Source of the DNA: Methylomonas koyamae
GTDB lineage: Bacteria; Pseudomonadota; Gammaproteobacteria; Methylococcales; Methylomonadaceae
Length of the DNA: 64,000 nt
Reading direction: 5' to 3'
NCBI RefSeq assembly: GCF_019669905.1
Contig: NZ_AP019777.1
Location: 1,612,001-1,676,000 of the forward strand
The position numbers were made by a program, and so were the translations under genes. The notes beneath the pieces were generated by a model that had not been told where the DNA came from, did not search any database, and saw only the letters and a program-made list of their open reading frames with translations. Below, in pieces: positions 57,151 through 64,000 of the stretch; the first letter of the stretch is position 1; each line of letters opens with the position of its first letter.

Positions 57151-58236
57151 TTACTCGGTATATAACTGCAAATCGGCGAAAGCTTTTTCCGGCGGCAATA
57201 AATTGATTTCCACCGTATCGCCGGCATGGACTTTTCGTAATCCCTCGAGTAAGACTTTTTCGCCGTCTTTTAAACCGTCCTTGATAATGAATAAATGCGG
57301 TAATTCGGCTTCGATGTTAATTAGCCTTTGTTCCAGTTTGCCGGAGTCGTTGACGACGTAAACGTAGGTTTTATCCAGAATTTCGAATGTGGCTTTTTGC
57401 GGAATCAATAGCGCATTTTTATATGGCTTTTTCATCAATATCGTGCCGGTTTCGCCGTGGCGAAGCAATTTGTCCGGGTTAGCGAAGGTGGCGCGGAATT
57501 CGATATTGCCGGCAGTATTATCGAAATCGGCTTCTATGGTTTCGATCACGCCGTCCTGGTTGTAAGTTTTGCCATTAGCCATTCTTAATTGAACTTTGGT
57601 TATGGCCGCGTCGTTGTTATGGGTTTTGAAATCCAGATATTCGGCCTCCGGCACGTTGAAATACACCCACAATTTACTGATGTCGGACAAGGTGGTTAGT
57701 AGCGCGCCGTCTTCGACCAAACTGCCGTTACGGACATTTAAATGGTCCATGATGCCTTCGAACGGGGCGTTGATATTGGTAAATCCCAAATGGGTTTCGG
57801 CCAGTTTTACCTCGGCGTTAGCCTTGTCCAGCTTAGCTTTGGCCAGGGCCAGTTCGTTGGGCGAAACGATTTTCTGGTCGGCCAAACCTTTGGTGTTCAG
57901 ATATTCGATATTCATGTTATTGGCTTCGGCCTGAGCTTTTAATAACTCGGCTTGGTAGATATTGGGCATGATCTTGAACATCGGCTGGCCTTGGCGAATT
58001 AATTGGCCTTCGTCGACAAAGATATTCTGCACATAACCCCGTTCCAGCGCGCGCACTTCGATATGGCGGAAGGCGTGAATCTGGCACACGTATTCCTTGG
58101 TAACGGCAGTATCTTCCCGAATCGGTGTCGTTGCTTCCAGTTTCGGCTTTTCGTCGTGAGATTCGGTATCCGCCGGTTGGCAAGCGGTTAGCAGAATCGC
58201 AATCAAGCTTAGCAAGACACGAGTTTTATTTATCAT
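57151..58236 (-). CDS. RND efflux periplasmic adaptor (membrane fusion protein)
   Basis: This 361-residue adaptor links the pump to the outer channel. The signal peptide ends in lipobox LLTAC (Cys19), so it is lipid-anchored. The barrel-sandwich hybrid and hairpin follow: ALERGYVQNIFVDEGQLIRQGQPMF, a coiled hairpin (about 90-150), then LGFTNINAPFEGIMDHLNVRNGSLV and the beta-barrel GTILMKKPYKNALLIPQKATFE. It is the first gene of the efflux operon. AT content is higher than in the pump gene. Confidence 0.92.
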   Translation of the reverse strand: MINKTRVLLSLIAILLTACQPADTESHDEKPKLEATTPIREDTAVTKEYVCQIHAFRHIEVRALERGYVQNIFVDEGQLIRQGQPMFKIMPNIYQAELLKAQAEANNMNIEYLNTKGLADQKIVSPNELALAKAKLDKANAEVKLAETHLGFTNINAPFEGIMDHLNVRNGSLVEDGALLTTLSDISKLWVYFNVPEAEYLDFKTHNNDAAITKVQLRMANGKTYNQDGVIETIEADFDNTAGNIEFRATFANPDKLLRHGETGTILMKKPYKNALLIPQKATFEILDKTYVYVVNDSGKLEQRLINIEAELPHLFIIKDGLKDGEKVLLEGLRKVHAGDTVEINLLPPEKAFADLQLYTE

Positions 58237-58397
58237 GACAGTGATCTCACGGATAATTTTGGTAAAAACTTAATTAAAAAATATTCGGTATTGGTATCGG
58301 AGTTTTATTAACGGCAATACCAAGACTAAAATCGGAAAAATCAGAGTTTTGATGACCGAAATACTCTATAGCGGTAGATATTCGAATCACGATGCGG

Positions 58398-58413
58398 GTA
58401 ATACCTGTATTAC
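58398..58413. promoter_or_regulatory. Palindrome GTAATAC-CT-GTATTAC
   Basis: Perfect 7-bp arms with a 2-bp centre, 162 bp upstream of the efflux adaptor start. The size fits a TetR- or MarR-type operator, but no such regulator is adjacent. Confidence 0.45.
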
Positions 58414-58531
58414 GAACACTGGCGCTATCCGCGACCAACGGCTTATTCCCGCTTTGGTTTAGTACTGAGCAAGCTTGGTGCCAGTTTTTTGTTGTTATTA
58501 ATCAATGGTTTGAAATGTGATGTATGGGCGG

Positions 58532-58547
58532 TGGGTAAAATTACCCA
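58532..58547. promoter_or_regulatory. Palindrome TGGGTAA-AA-TTACCCA
   Basis: Perfect 7-bp arms with a 2-bp centre. It lies between the efflux operon and the small secreted-protein gene. Function unknown. Confidence 0.35.
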
Positions 58548-58563
58548 ATTGCGCCTGCTTTTC

Positions 58564-58579
58564 CGGGGAATATTCCCCG
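58564..58579. promoter_or_regulatory. Perfect 16-bp palindrome CGGGGAATATTCCCCG
   Basis: Self-complementary over all 16 bases, 16 bp after the previous palindrome. The spacing of the two centres (32 bp, about three helical turns) would place two bound dimers on one face of the DNA. Confidence 0.4.
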
Positions 58580-58857
58580 ATGCTTGGTAAAGCGAAGTAG
58601 GGGAGGCGGGGATAAGGACTTGTCGGCGCCGTCTACGGTGGTTTGGATTCTGCTGGCGAACTCCAGCTTGGAAGCTCGACAATCCGGCTTATGGTCAACC
58701 GGGACGCGGCTTTCATGGGTTTAGGCAGGCCATGACAGGCCGGTATTTAAGACTTTTGGCTGCTGCATTGGCATGGAAATCGCTCCTCGGCAATAGGGCC
58801 GAATCGACACTGCAGCGAGAGGCCCCGATTCCCGTGAGCCAGTCAAAGGAGCTAGCG

Positions 58858-59034
58858 ATGAAAAATCACATCCACAACCTTGCGAAATACACCGCGTTGA
58901 TACTGATCTCGGCATTGCCGCTTTCGATAGAAGCCGCGGCCGATCCGAACCAAACTGTTAAACCGGCAGGTATAGCCAGCAATTTCGACGGCGAAGCGAC
59001 CGAACCGCCGTCGGTGGAAGAAAAGGAGGAATAG
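58858..59034 (+). CDS. Small secreted acidic protein, 58 residues
   Basis: A short gene supported by an excellent AAAGGAG 6 bp before the ATG. The product starts MKNHIHNLAKYTALILISAL, with a signal peptide ending near SIEAAA, and leaves a mature peptide of about 30 residues with a strongly acidic tail ending EEKEE. No family recognised. A metal-binding or small chaperone role is conceivable but unproven. It is a lone gene between the efflux operon and the methyltransferase operon. Confidence 0.55.
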   Translation: MKNHIHNLAKYTALILISALPLSIEAAADPNQTVKPAGIASNFDGEATEPPSVEEKEE

Positions 59035-59050
59035 CCGGCCGCAAACTCGA

Positions 59051-59085
59051 AAAAAACCATTGTTCGAGCCAGCCCTGGCTCGAAC
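59051..59085 (-). terminator. Leftward intrinsic terminator without an obvious gene
   Basis: GTTCGAGCCAG (59062-59072) and CTGGCTCGAAC (59075-59085) pair perfectly. Read leftward, a run of seven T follows about 5 bases later. On the rightward strand there is no T run. No leftward gene feeds into it. Confidence 0.5.
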
Positions 59086-59258
59086 GTCAATTAGCGATCG
59101 CGGCGCCGAACATCGGTGTTTGCCGGGCTGCCGAAGCGGCGGTCTGGTTACCAAATTCGTCCGTGTGGCCAAACAATGGCCAAGCTTGGTTGTTACCGGC
59201 GCGACATTAATCGGTTAACCAGTGCCACGATGCCGACTTTCTTGCAACCTAATTCCGC

Positions 59259-59289
59259 TTGACCTTCCAACCGTGTGAAGCTTTAGCTT
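59259..59289 (+). promoter_or_regulatory. MerR/CueR-type promoter with 19-bp spacer
   Basis: TTGACC (59259-59264), exactly 19 bp, then TAGCTT (59284-59289). The over-long spacer holds an imperfect dyad, with CTTCC and GAAG arms (59264-59280), as in E. coli copA (TTGACC, 19 bp, TAACCT). Such promoters are opened by MerR-family activators that bend the spacer. It lies 73 bp before the methyltransferase ATG, whose operon encodes a CueR-like protein. Confidence 0.7.
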
Positions 59290-59362
59290 ATTCTCCCCGG
59301 ATGCCGGCCGAGTTGCGGCGGCTATCCATGACTAAAATTCGCATAATTTAAAGGAGGTTGAA

Positions 59363-60214
59363 ATGGAATCGCATGCAATAGCCAAGCAGAAAACCGCAAG
59401 TGCCTATAACGCCGCGGCTGAACTGTTCGATCACCCGGCCAATACGTTTTGGAGCCGGTTCGGCAACAACACCGTCGAGCGTCTGGGGTTAACGACAGGC
59501 GACAAGGTATTGGACGTTTGCGCCGGTGCCGGTGCTTCAGCCTTGCCGGCGGCGCGAAAGGTCGGCCAGGCCGGCCGGGTGGTTGCCGTCGATTTGGCGG
59601 AAAAACTATTGGCAATAGCGCAAGCAAAGGCCGCGGCCGAAGGTCTGGATAACCTGGAATTTCGGGCCGATGACATGCTTGCTTTGGGCTATCCCGACGG
59701 TTATTTCGATGCGGTGGTTTGCGTGTTCGGGATTTTTTTCGTTCCCGACATGAGCGCCGCGGTCAAGGAACTGTGGCGGCAAGTCCGGCCGGGCGGGCGT
59801 TTGGCAATCACGACCTGGGGCCCCGATTTATTCGAACCCGCCAACAGCGCGCTTTGGCAAGCCATTCGCAACGAACGGCCCGAACTTTACAAAGACTTCA
59901 ATCCTTGGGATCGGATATCCACCCCGGAAGGATTGTCGGCGATGCTGTATGAAGCCGGTTTAACCGATGTGGACATCGTTGCCGAAGACGCCACCCATGC
60001 GCTGTCCGGACCCGAGGATTGGTGGGTATTGGCGATGGGCAGTGGCTATCGGGGGACGTTGGAGCAGTTGAATGGCGAACAGTTACGGAAGGTCAAACAC
60101 GCCAATCTTCAGCATTTGGCAAGCCGCTCGGTCGACGAGATTTCGGCAAATGTGATTTATGCCGTGGCGGATAAACCGCTGGCAGATAGCGCCGGTTACA
60201 CCAGTATTGGATAG
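59363..60214 (+). CDS. Class I SAM-dependent methyltransferase
   Basis: This 283-residue methyltransferase of the UbiE/arsenite-methyltransferase-like group has motif I in KVLDVCAGAGASALPAARKVG, then VVAVDLAEKLLAIA, FRADDMLALGYPDGYFDAVVCVFGIFFVPD and RPGGRLAITTWGP. AAAGGAGG precedes the ATG by about 6 bp. It is 6 bp upstream of a CueR-like regulator gene and behind a MerR-type promoter, so it should be induced by a monovalent metal such as copper. The substrate is unknown; metal or chalcogen detoxification or quinone chemistry is possible. Confidence 0.83.
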   Translation: MESHAIAKQKTASAYNAAAELFDHPANTFWSRFGNNTVERLGLTTGDKVLDVCAGAGASALPAARKVGQAGRVVAVDLAEKLLAIAQAKAAAEGLDNLEFRADDMLALGYPDGYFDAVVCVFGIFFVPDMSAAVKELWRQVRPGGRLAITTWGPDLFEPANSALWQAIRNERPELYKDFNPWDRISTPEGLSAMLYEAGLTDVDIVAEDATHALSGPEDWWVLAMGSGYRGTLEQLNGEQLRKVKHANLQHLASRSVDEISANVIYAVADKPLADSAGYTSIG

Positions 60215-60220
60215 CGGGCG

Positions 60221-60622
60221 ATGAACATCAGCCAAGCAGCGAAAATGACCGGCGTCTCCGCCAAAATGATTCGCCACTACGAAAGTATCGGGCTGATCAA
60301 AAAATGCCAGCGTAGCGCGTCGGGTTACCGCGTTTACCGAGACAGCGATTTGCAGTTGTTGCGGATGATCAAACGCGCCCGCAGCCTGGGATTTTCGTTA
60401 GACCAAATCCGCGATCTGGTTTTGCTTTGGCAAAATCCGGTTCGGGCCAGCGCCAACGTCAAAGCGCTGGCTCAATCCCATCTCGACGATTTGAACCGGC
60501 GCATTGCCGAACTAACCGAAATGCGCGACGTTCTGGTCAGGTTGGCACACCGCTGCAGCGGCGACGATAGCCCGGAATGCCCGATTATCGACACATTAGT
60601 GCTGGGCCAGCAGCCGACGTAA
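60221..60622 (+). CDS. cueR: CueR-like MerR-family copper-responsive regulator
   Basis: This 133-residue MerR-family regulator has a winged helix (MNISQAAKMTGVSAKMIRHYESIGLI), a dimerisation helix and a metal loop CSGDDSPECPII. Cys112 and Cys120, seven residues apart, and Ser77 fall at the same numbers as in E. coli CueR; Ser77 marks sensors of monovalent ions (Cu, Ag, Au) rather than Hg, Zn or Cd. The His-rich tail of E. coli CueR is missing. It is co-transcribed with the methyltransferase and probably activates the promoter at 59259-59289. No copA is nearby. Confidence 0.88.
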   Translation: MNISQAAKMTGVSAKMIRHYESIGLIKKCQRSASGYRVYRDSDLQLLRMIKRARSLGFSLDQIRDLVLLWQNPVRASANVKALAQSHLDDLNRRIAELTEMRDVLVRLAHRCSGDDSPECPIIDTLVLGQQPT

Positions 60623-60706
60623 AGCCTGACTGTTCGACGAATTCGATTTCACGCAACGAAATGAGCGAATAATTCACTGTTGCGAAGGGGGCGCTAACCG
60701 GGGATT

Positions 60707-60739
60707 GGCTATTTTCGATAGCCAAGGCAGGGGCTTTTT
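60707..60739 (+). terminator. Possible terminator after cueR
   Basis: GGCTAT (60707-60712) pairs with ATAGCC (60718-60723), and an overlapping AGCC/GGCT pair is followed by TTTTT at 60735-60739. The two foldings are alternatives; strength is modest. Confidence 0.4.
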
Positions 60740-60854
60740 ACTGAGCTGAGGGGGCTTTGACCCATTGCAGTCTGTCGCCCTATCTGATTCAATGACCGAA
60801 ATATGTTCAATAACCATAAATACTCAACACGGTCATGTGTTTTGAAAACTTATC

Positions 60855-61298
60855 ATGTTAAAACGAACTATTCTTGCTATCGGGTTATTCTTTTTACTTT
60901 CGACTCAACTAGTCTTTGCTCAGGAACTAGTGGAAGTGAAAATTTATCGAGATCAACTCACTGAATTACATGCAAAAGTTAGGGCGATAACACCTAGGAT
61001 TGAGCAGCAAGTTCGTAAGGGCGCAATTGATCAAGCTACGTTTGATCTTAGAAAAGAAATATTCTCTCTTCAGAAGTTATCTCAAGGTATATCAGAGGAA
61101 GCTCAAAGGGCGAATCTCAAGCGCCAAGAATCATGGCAAGATGTATCCAAAGATTTAATATTAATTACACAGGCGAGCGAGCTATTGAACTTTGTTCTAA
61201 ACGCACTGGATAGCTATGTCTCAACTCGGGACAAAATTTTTCTTGGAATAGCAAAAGATAGTGAAAAACTCCAAGAATCAATCGAAAGGCTAATTTGA
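60855..61298 (+). CDS. Uncharacterised secreted coiled-coil protein
   Basis: This 147-residue protein starts MLKRTILAIGLFFLLSTQLV with a signal peptide ending VFA-Q. The mature part is almost wholly helical and charged (EISLQ-type heptads; YRDQLTELHAKVRAITPRIE and LRKEIFSLQKLSQGISEEAQ), so a periplasmic coiled coil is likely. The gene is clearly AT-rich compared with most of the window. It is 27 bp before another AT-rich gene. I recognise no family; transfer from another genome is likely. Confidence 0.55.
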   Translation: MLKRTILAIGLFFLLSTQLVFAQELVEVKIYRDQLTELHAKVRAITPRIEQQVRKGAIDQATFDLRKEIFSLQKLSQGISEEAQRANLKRQESWQDVSKDLILITQASELLNFVLNALDSYVSTRDKIFLGIAKDSEKLQESIERLI

Positions 61299-61325
61299 TC
61301 AACGCGTTTATGAGGAATGATTCTC

Positions 61326-61859
61326 ATGTCTAGTGCCGAAGCTGTTGATTTGAACGACTGGTTCAGTAAATGGGACATTGAAGCAATTCCGGACCTTGAT
61401 GACAAAGTCAAAGAGTGCGAATTTTTCTTCGACGCACTCTCCACAGAAACCGACCGAAATAAGTTCCGGTGGTTGGTTTCCGCGTTCCTGAATGCGGCAT
61501 ATAGTTTCTTTGAGTCAACTGCACTCACAGCCTACTACCGGTTTACTGACACTGAAAGCGGGGAGCTTTATGAAGATCAAAAGGGGCTTGAAATCTTAAA
61601 AAAGCACGTAAAGGTATTTCAAAAGCCTAGCGATCCGATGTTTGTAACAACCGCAGGGTTAACTCCACTAACCAAGCAACTCTATGAGTTTCGCAAGAAA
61701 AGTACCCATCACTTTCCGCTCTCGATAATGGCCACTGGTACTACATTGCCCGAGGACTTCCATTTTGGGAGTATGCAGGATCAAGGTGTTCCCGTTATGC
61801 CACTTTGCCGTGACTCACTTGCATTAATTCGAGCCATTTATACTGAGATAAATGATTAA
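61326..61859 (+). CDS. Uncharacterised cytosolic helical protein, possible HEPN-like fold
   Basis: This 177-residue, mostly helical protein has no signal peptide. I start at MSSAEAVDL, 9 bp after GAGGA; an ATG three codons earlier touches the ribosome site. Residues 123-128 read R-KKST-H, an Rx4H pattern like that of HEPN ribonuclease domains, and the helix before it (WLVSAFLNAAYSFFESTALTAYY) has the aliphatic/aromatic look of HEPN helices. This is suggestive only. It is AT-rich and follows the secreted coiled-coil gene; no nucleotidyltransferase partner is seen. Confidence 0.5.
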   Translation: MSSAEAVDLNDWFSKWDIEAIPDLDDKVKECEFFFDALSTETDRNKFRWLVSAFLNAAYSFFESTALTAYYRFTDTESGELYEDQKGLEILKKHVKVFQKPSDPMFVTTAGLTPLTKQLYEFRKKSTHHFPLSIMATGTTLPEDFHFGSMQDQGVPVMPLCRDSLALIRAIYTEIND

Positions 61860-61962
61860 CTAAAAAATAACCAAAAACTATTAGACAGATTTCTGTTTTA
61901 TTACTGACATATATTGAAAAATTTGAACGTCGCAAAATGACCGATCCGAGATTAACTAATCC

Positions 61963-62018
61963 TATCTCTCACTGCCAATATTCCACGACATCGCCAACAG
62001 TATCACTCCGAACAGCCC
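61963..62018 (-). pseudogene. Remnant of a paralogue of the membrane-protein gene at 62248
   Basis: Read leftward the stretch translates to GLFGVILLAMSWNIGSER and a TAG stop. This aligns with the C-terminus LFGLMLLAISWRGENERGS of the intact neighbour. Everything upstream of this tail is gone, and the break lies at the left foot of the REP-like hairpin. So a second copy existed and was truncated. Confidence 0.6.
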
Positions 62019-62019
62019 T

Positions 62020-62093
62020 GTAGGCCGGAATAAGCGACAGCGTTTCCGGCAGGGCTTTAATCGCCAGAAACGCTGTCGCTTATTCTGGCCTAC
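62020..62093. repeat. Long REP-like imperfect palindrome
   Basis: Two 31-base arms (62020-62050 and 62063-62093) are reverse complements with two mismatches around a 12-base loop. The arms start GTAGGCCGGAATAAGCG and carry AGCGTTTCCGGC, a layout typical of REP/BIME elements in proteobacteria. Probably one of many genomic copies, mobilised by a RAYT-type transposase elsewhere. Confidence 0.75.
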
Positions 62094-62247
62094 GCATCGG
62101 GTTTATTGGATAGCCGATCATACGCAACGGCTAATTTTCAGAGCCTACATTTCGGTTATCCGACAAACCAAAGCCTTCACCGCTTGCTTCCGGCTTGTAG
62201 CCATTGGTGGGAGCGTACCCTAACCACTGGATTCGGCCGATTCCAAA

Positions 62248-62613
62248 CTAACTGCCTCTCTCATTTTCGCCGCGCCACGAAATCGCCAACAACATCAAAC
62301 CGAACAACAGCAAAATCGGCCAGGAATAAGGCGCCAGCAGGAACAGGCCGATTACCGAGCATGCCAAAACCGCGAAAAACATCAGCATGCCGGCGCCGAA
62401 TAGGGCGATGACCGCCAGCACGCCGACCACGGCGACGACCGCGAGCAGGAGCGGAAGCGCGGCTAGACGGAATAAGGGCTCGGCGACCGGTTGGCCGTCG
62501 ATCAGCAAGCTGACGCGGCCGACTTCGGGATGGAAAAAATACACCAGACCGGCAAACAAACCGCCGAGCAGTATGATTTTGGTGAGCAGATGGCGCTTGT
62601 GCGGTTGCGGCAT
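62248..62613 (-). CDS. Small inner-membrane protein of unknown function
   Basis: This 121-residue protein has an N-terminal helix (about 10-27), a short outside loop (HPEVGRVSLLIDGQPVAEPLF) and two or three close-packed helices (49-110). GGAGG precedes the ATG by 8 bp. It follows the PepSY-like gene at 62629 by 15 bp and is probably co-transcribed. A broken copy of its 3' end lies about 230 bp further on. No family recognised. Confidence 0.65.
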   Translation of the reverse strand: MPQPHKRHLLTKIILLGGLFAGLVYFFHPEVGRVSLLIDGQPVAEPLFRLAALPLLLAVVAVVGVLAVIALFGAGMLMFFAVLACSVIGLFLLAPYSWPILLLFGLMLLAISWRGENERGS

Positions 62614-62628
62614 GGTTTGTCCCTCCGG

Positions 62629-63096
62629 TTAGGGTAGCTCTTCGATAAAGCCGTCTTCGTAGAATTTGAATTTAACCGGCCGGCCATTGATTTCGCCGAC
62701 CACGTTGTAAAAATGCAGGTCCACCGATTCGGTTTCGGTGACTTTGATGCCCGGATAACGCGCTTCGATGGTCTGCATCTGCGGATAACTGAGGGCGAAA
62801 TAGGGGACTTCCTTGCTTAATTTCATCAATTTGCCGTTGGCGGCGACTACGATATCCCAAGTCATCAGCTCCTGATTATTCTCGGTTTTGTCGGCCTCGA
62901 TCTCGAACCGGAGCAGGTTGTTGTCGCTGATGCGGTTGATTTTGCTGATCTGCGGCCGGTCCAGAATTTCCAGCACCGTTTTTTGTACCGGCTCCGGCAA
63001 TTGCTCGAACGGAATCGGGCTGGATTCGGCCGCCAGGCAAGCGGCCGAGTAGCACAAGGCCGCCAACGCGACGGCGAAATAATGTCTGTTTTGCAT
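62629..63096 (-). CDS. Periplasmic PepSY-like small protein
   Basis: This 155-residue secreted protein starts MQNRHYFAVALAALCYSAAC with AGGAG upstream; cleavage is likely after LAA. An alternative lipoprotein reading at SAAC is possible. The mature part, IPFEQLPEPVQKTVLEIL and then strands (NNLLRFEIEADKTENN, GIKVTETESVDLHFYNVVG), resembles PepSY-like proteins. An in-frame extension of 75 codons upstream is rejected because it has no ribosome site. It is paired with the small membrane protein gene at 62248. Confidence 0.68.
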   Translation of the reverse strand: MQNRHYFAVALAALCYSAACLAAESSPIPFEQLPEPVQKTVLEILDRPQISKINRISDNNLLRFEIEADKTENNQELMTWDIVVAANGKLMKLSKEVPYFALSYPQMQTIEARYPGIKVTETESVDLHFYNVVGEINGRPVKFKFYEDGFIEELP

Positions 63097-63280
63097 TTGC
63101 GTTCTCCTGTGTCGAAACGGGCTGGGCGACGATGGTTGGTGTTGTCCATGAAATCTCCATGCCACATTTGATTGCCGAGCGCGATGCCGCAGCCCGAAGC
63201 AGGCAGATGGATGATCGGAGGTTGGCATAAATATCGCTGGTTGGCGTCGGAAACAATCCGCCAATCCAGGAGAAACCGTC

Positions 63281-63856
63281 ATGAGAACGCGCCCGAACCA
63301 GTCCGAACCAGCCCTGATCAAGGGCTTAAGAACCCTGCGCCTGGACTTTTACATTTTTGCGGTACTGATTTTCCTGTCGATTTTAGGTGTCGGCATAGCC
63401 GATGCCTTCGAAACGCCGGCGCATTGGTATTGGATCGCGATGGTTCCGGTCTATTTTGCCGCCTGTTTTTTCCTGGAATGGCAAGCCATCCGCCACAGCG
63501 GTAAAGCCTTGCGCGATATTCTGCTTTGGCAAACCCAGCATTGGTTGGGCGTGCTGGCGGCGTTTTTTCTGGCTTTCAAACTCCGCGAAATCGGCAGTCT
63601 GGACAATCAGGCGACCGGTTTGATCTTGTTGTTATTGTTGGCTTTGGGGACTTTTCTGGCCGGCATTACCACCGGCTGGTTGTTCCGCTTGCTGGGCATC
63701 TTTCTCGGCTTCAATTTGATTATGGTGGCTTACATGGAGCACTACGTTGCGGTACTGATCGCTTCGGCCGCGGCGATGCTGGTGTTGTACCACTATCTGG
63801 CGAAAAGCCCGGATCGGGCCGTTGCCGAACGCGTGGCCGACGATTCGGAGGAATGA
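63281..63856 (+). CDS. Polytopic membrane protein of unknown function
   Basis: This 191-residue protein has about five hydrophobic helices: YIFAVLIFLSILGVGIADAF, YWIAMVPVYFAACFFLEWQA, WLGVLAAFFLAFKL, ATGLILLLLLALGTFLAGITTG and a final pair ending YLAKSPDRAVAERV. The short tail is charged. It is divergent from the PepSY-like gene across 184 bp. No family recognised. Confidence 0.65.
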   Translation: MRTRPNQSEPALIKGLRTLRLDFYIFAVLIFLSILGVGIADAFETPAHWYWIAMVPVYFAACFFLEWQAIRHSGKALRDILLWQTQHWLGVLAAFFLAFKLREIGSLDNQATGLILLLLLALGTFLAGITTGWLFRLLGIFLGFNLIMVAYMEHYVAVLIASAAAMLVLYHYLAKSPDRAVAERVADDSEE

Positions 63857-64000
63857 CCTTCGTCTTTGCAGTGATTGCAACACGGCAGTTTGCTGGTGAA
63901 TATCAACCAATGTTGGCGGTAATTTTCCCCACTCGGCTGAAGATGGGAGCGTCCGGTCGGTATCGGGCCGCCGGGAATTGCCAAGCATAGTCTGCGGCGG
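63857..64000. other. Right edge, no gene recognised
   Basis: The last 144 bp show no supported start, repeat or terminator. Confidence 0.5.

Larger units (their letters stand above)
58237..58857. other. Intergenic region upstream of the RND operon, 621 bp
   Basis: No supported protein gene. The region is AT-rich near 58260-58360 and contains three short palindromes, listed separately, and a TTGGTAT/ATACCAA inverted repeat (58291-58297 and 58317-58323). These are candidate operators for the leftward efflux operon or for an unseen transcript. Confidence 0.55.
59035..59362. other. Intergenic region before the methyltransferase operon, 328 bp
   Basis: Holds a stem-loop (59062-59085) and the MerR-type promoter at 59259-59289. 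No gene seen. Confidence 0.6.
61860..62247. other. Intergenic region with gene remnant and REP-like hairpin, 388 bp
   Basis: From left to right it holds AT-rich sequence, a decayed 3' end related to the gene at 62248 (61966-62017), a long REP-like hairpin (62020-62093) and about 150 bp without recognisable content. Confidence 0.6.

Overview
The window looks like chromosomal DNA of a gammaproteobacterium, most likely a methylotroph or methanotroph of the Methylococcaceae/Methylomonas type. That is an inference. It rests on gammaproteobacterial gene orders (nudJ-mnmA-purB and clpS-clpA next to infA), an Entner-Doudoroff block (zwf-pgl-edd), an energy-coupled inorganic-carbon uptake locus (dabA-dabB facing a SulP transporter), a CueR-type copper sensor and a membrane-bound CxxCH cytochrome. 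No methane monooxygenase or methanol dehydrogenase gene is present, so the physiology is not proven. I saw no rRNA, tRNA, CRISPR array or prophage.

Layout: 1-2.7 kb holds zwf-pgl-edd, with edd cut by the window edge. 2.9-5.5 kb is a divergent AmmeMemoRadiSam set. 5.5-7.2 kb is a c-di-GMP phosphodiesterase with a complete IS5-type element just upstream. 7.3-9.8 kb is an operon of an OmpA-like protein, a V4R-domain protein and two roadblock/LC7 proteins, behind a promoter overlapped by a dyad. 9.8-17.6 kb is housekeeping: rnt, mlaA, mtaB, an SpmA/SpmB-type membrane protein, malic enzyme and purB. 17.6-21.2 kb is the nudJ-mnmA-purB block, in which a two-gene ATPase plus HNH nuclease cassette of Septu (PtuA/PtuB) type sits where hflD normally lies. 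21.3-29 kb holds clpS-clpA, infA, relA and mgtA.

29-38.3 kb holds envelope proteins and the carbon-uptake locus: dabA-dabB leftward, sulP and an outer-membrane protein rightward. 38.4-41 kb holds a membrane cytochrome behind an intrinsic terminator, then a monooxygenase/Fe-alcohol dehydrogenase pair. 41.2-45 kb is a MASE1-CHASE-PAS-GGDEF-EAL protein split by a -1 frameshift at an A6 run. 45-52.4 kb is a four-gene set that reads as a cAMP circuit: a Crp-family regulator with conserved cAMP and DNA contacts, a giant FecR-TPR-beta-barrel fusion, a small Cys-rich membrane protein and a CHASE2 adenylate cyclase; an exact TGTGA-N6-TCACA box lies upstream of the regulator.

52.5-58.2 kb is a tripartite RND efflux operon, with several palindromes upstream. 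59.2-60.6 kb is a methyltransferase-cueR operon behind a promoter with the 19-bp spacer typical of MerR-family control. 60.8-62.2 kb is AT-rich and holds two uncharacterised genes, a decayed gene end and a long REP-like hairpin. The right end holds small envelope proteins.

The best candidates for undescribed biology are the cAMP/FecR-barrel module, the roadblock-V4R-OmpA operon, the CueR-controlled methyltransferase and the ATPase-HNH cassette in the hflD slot.
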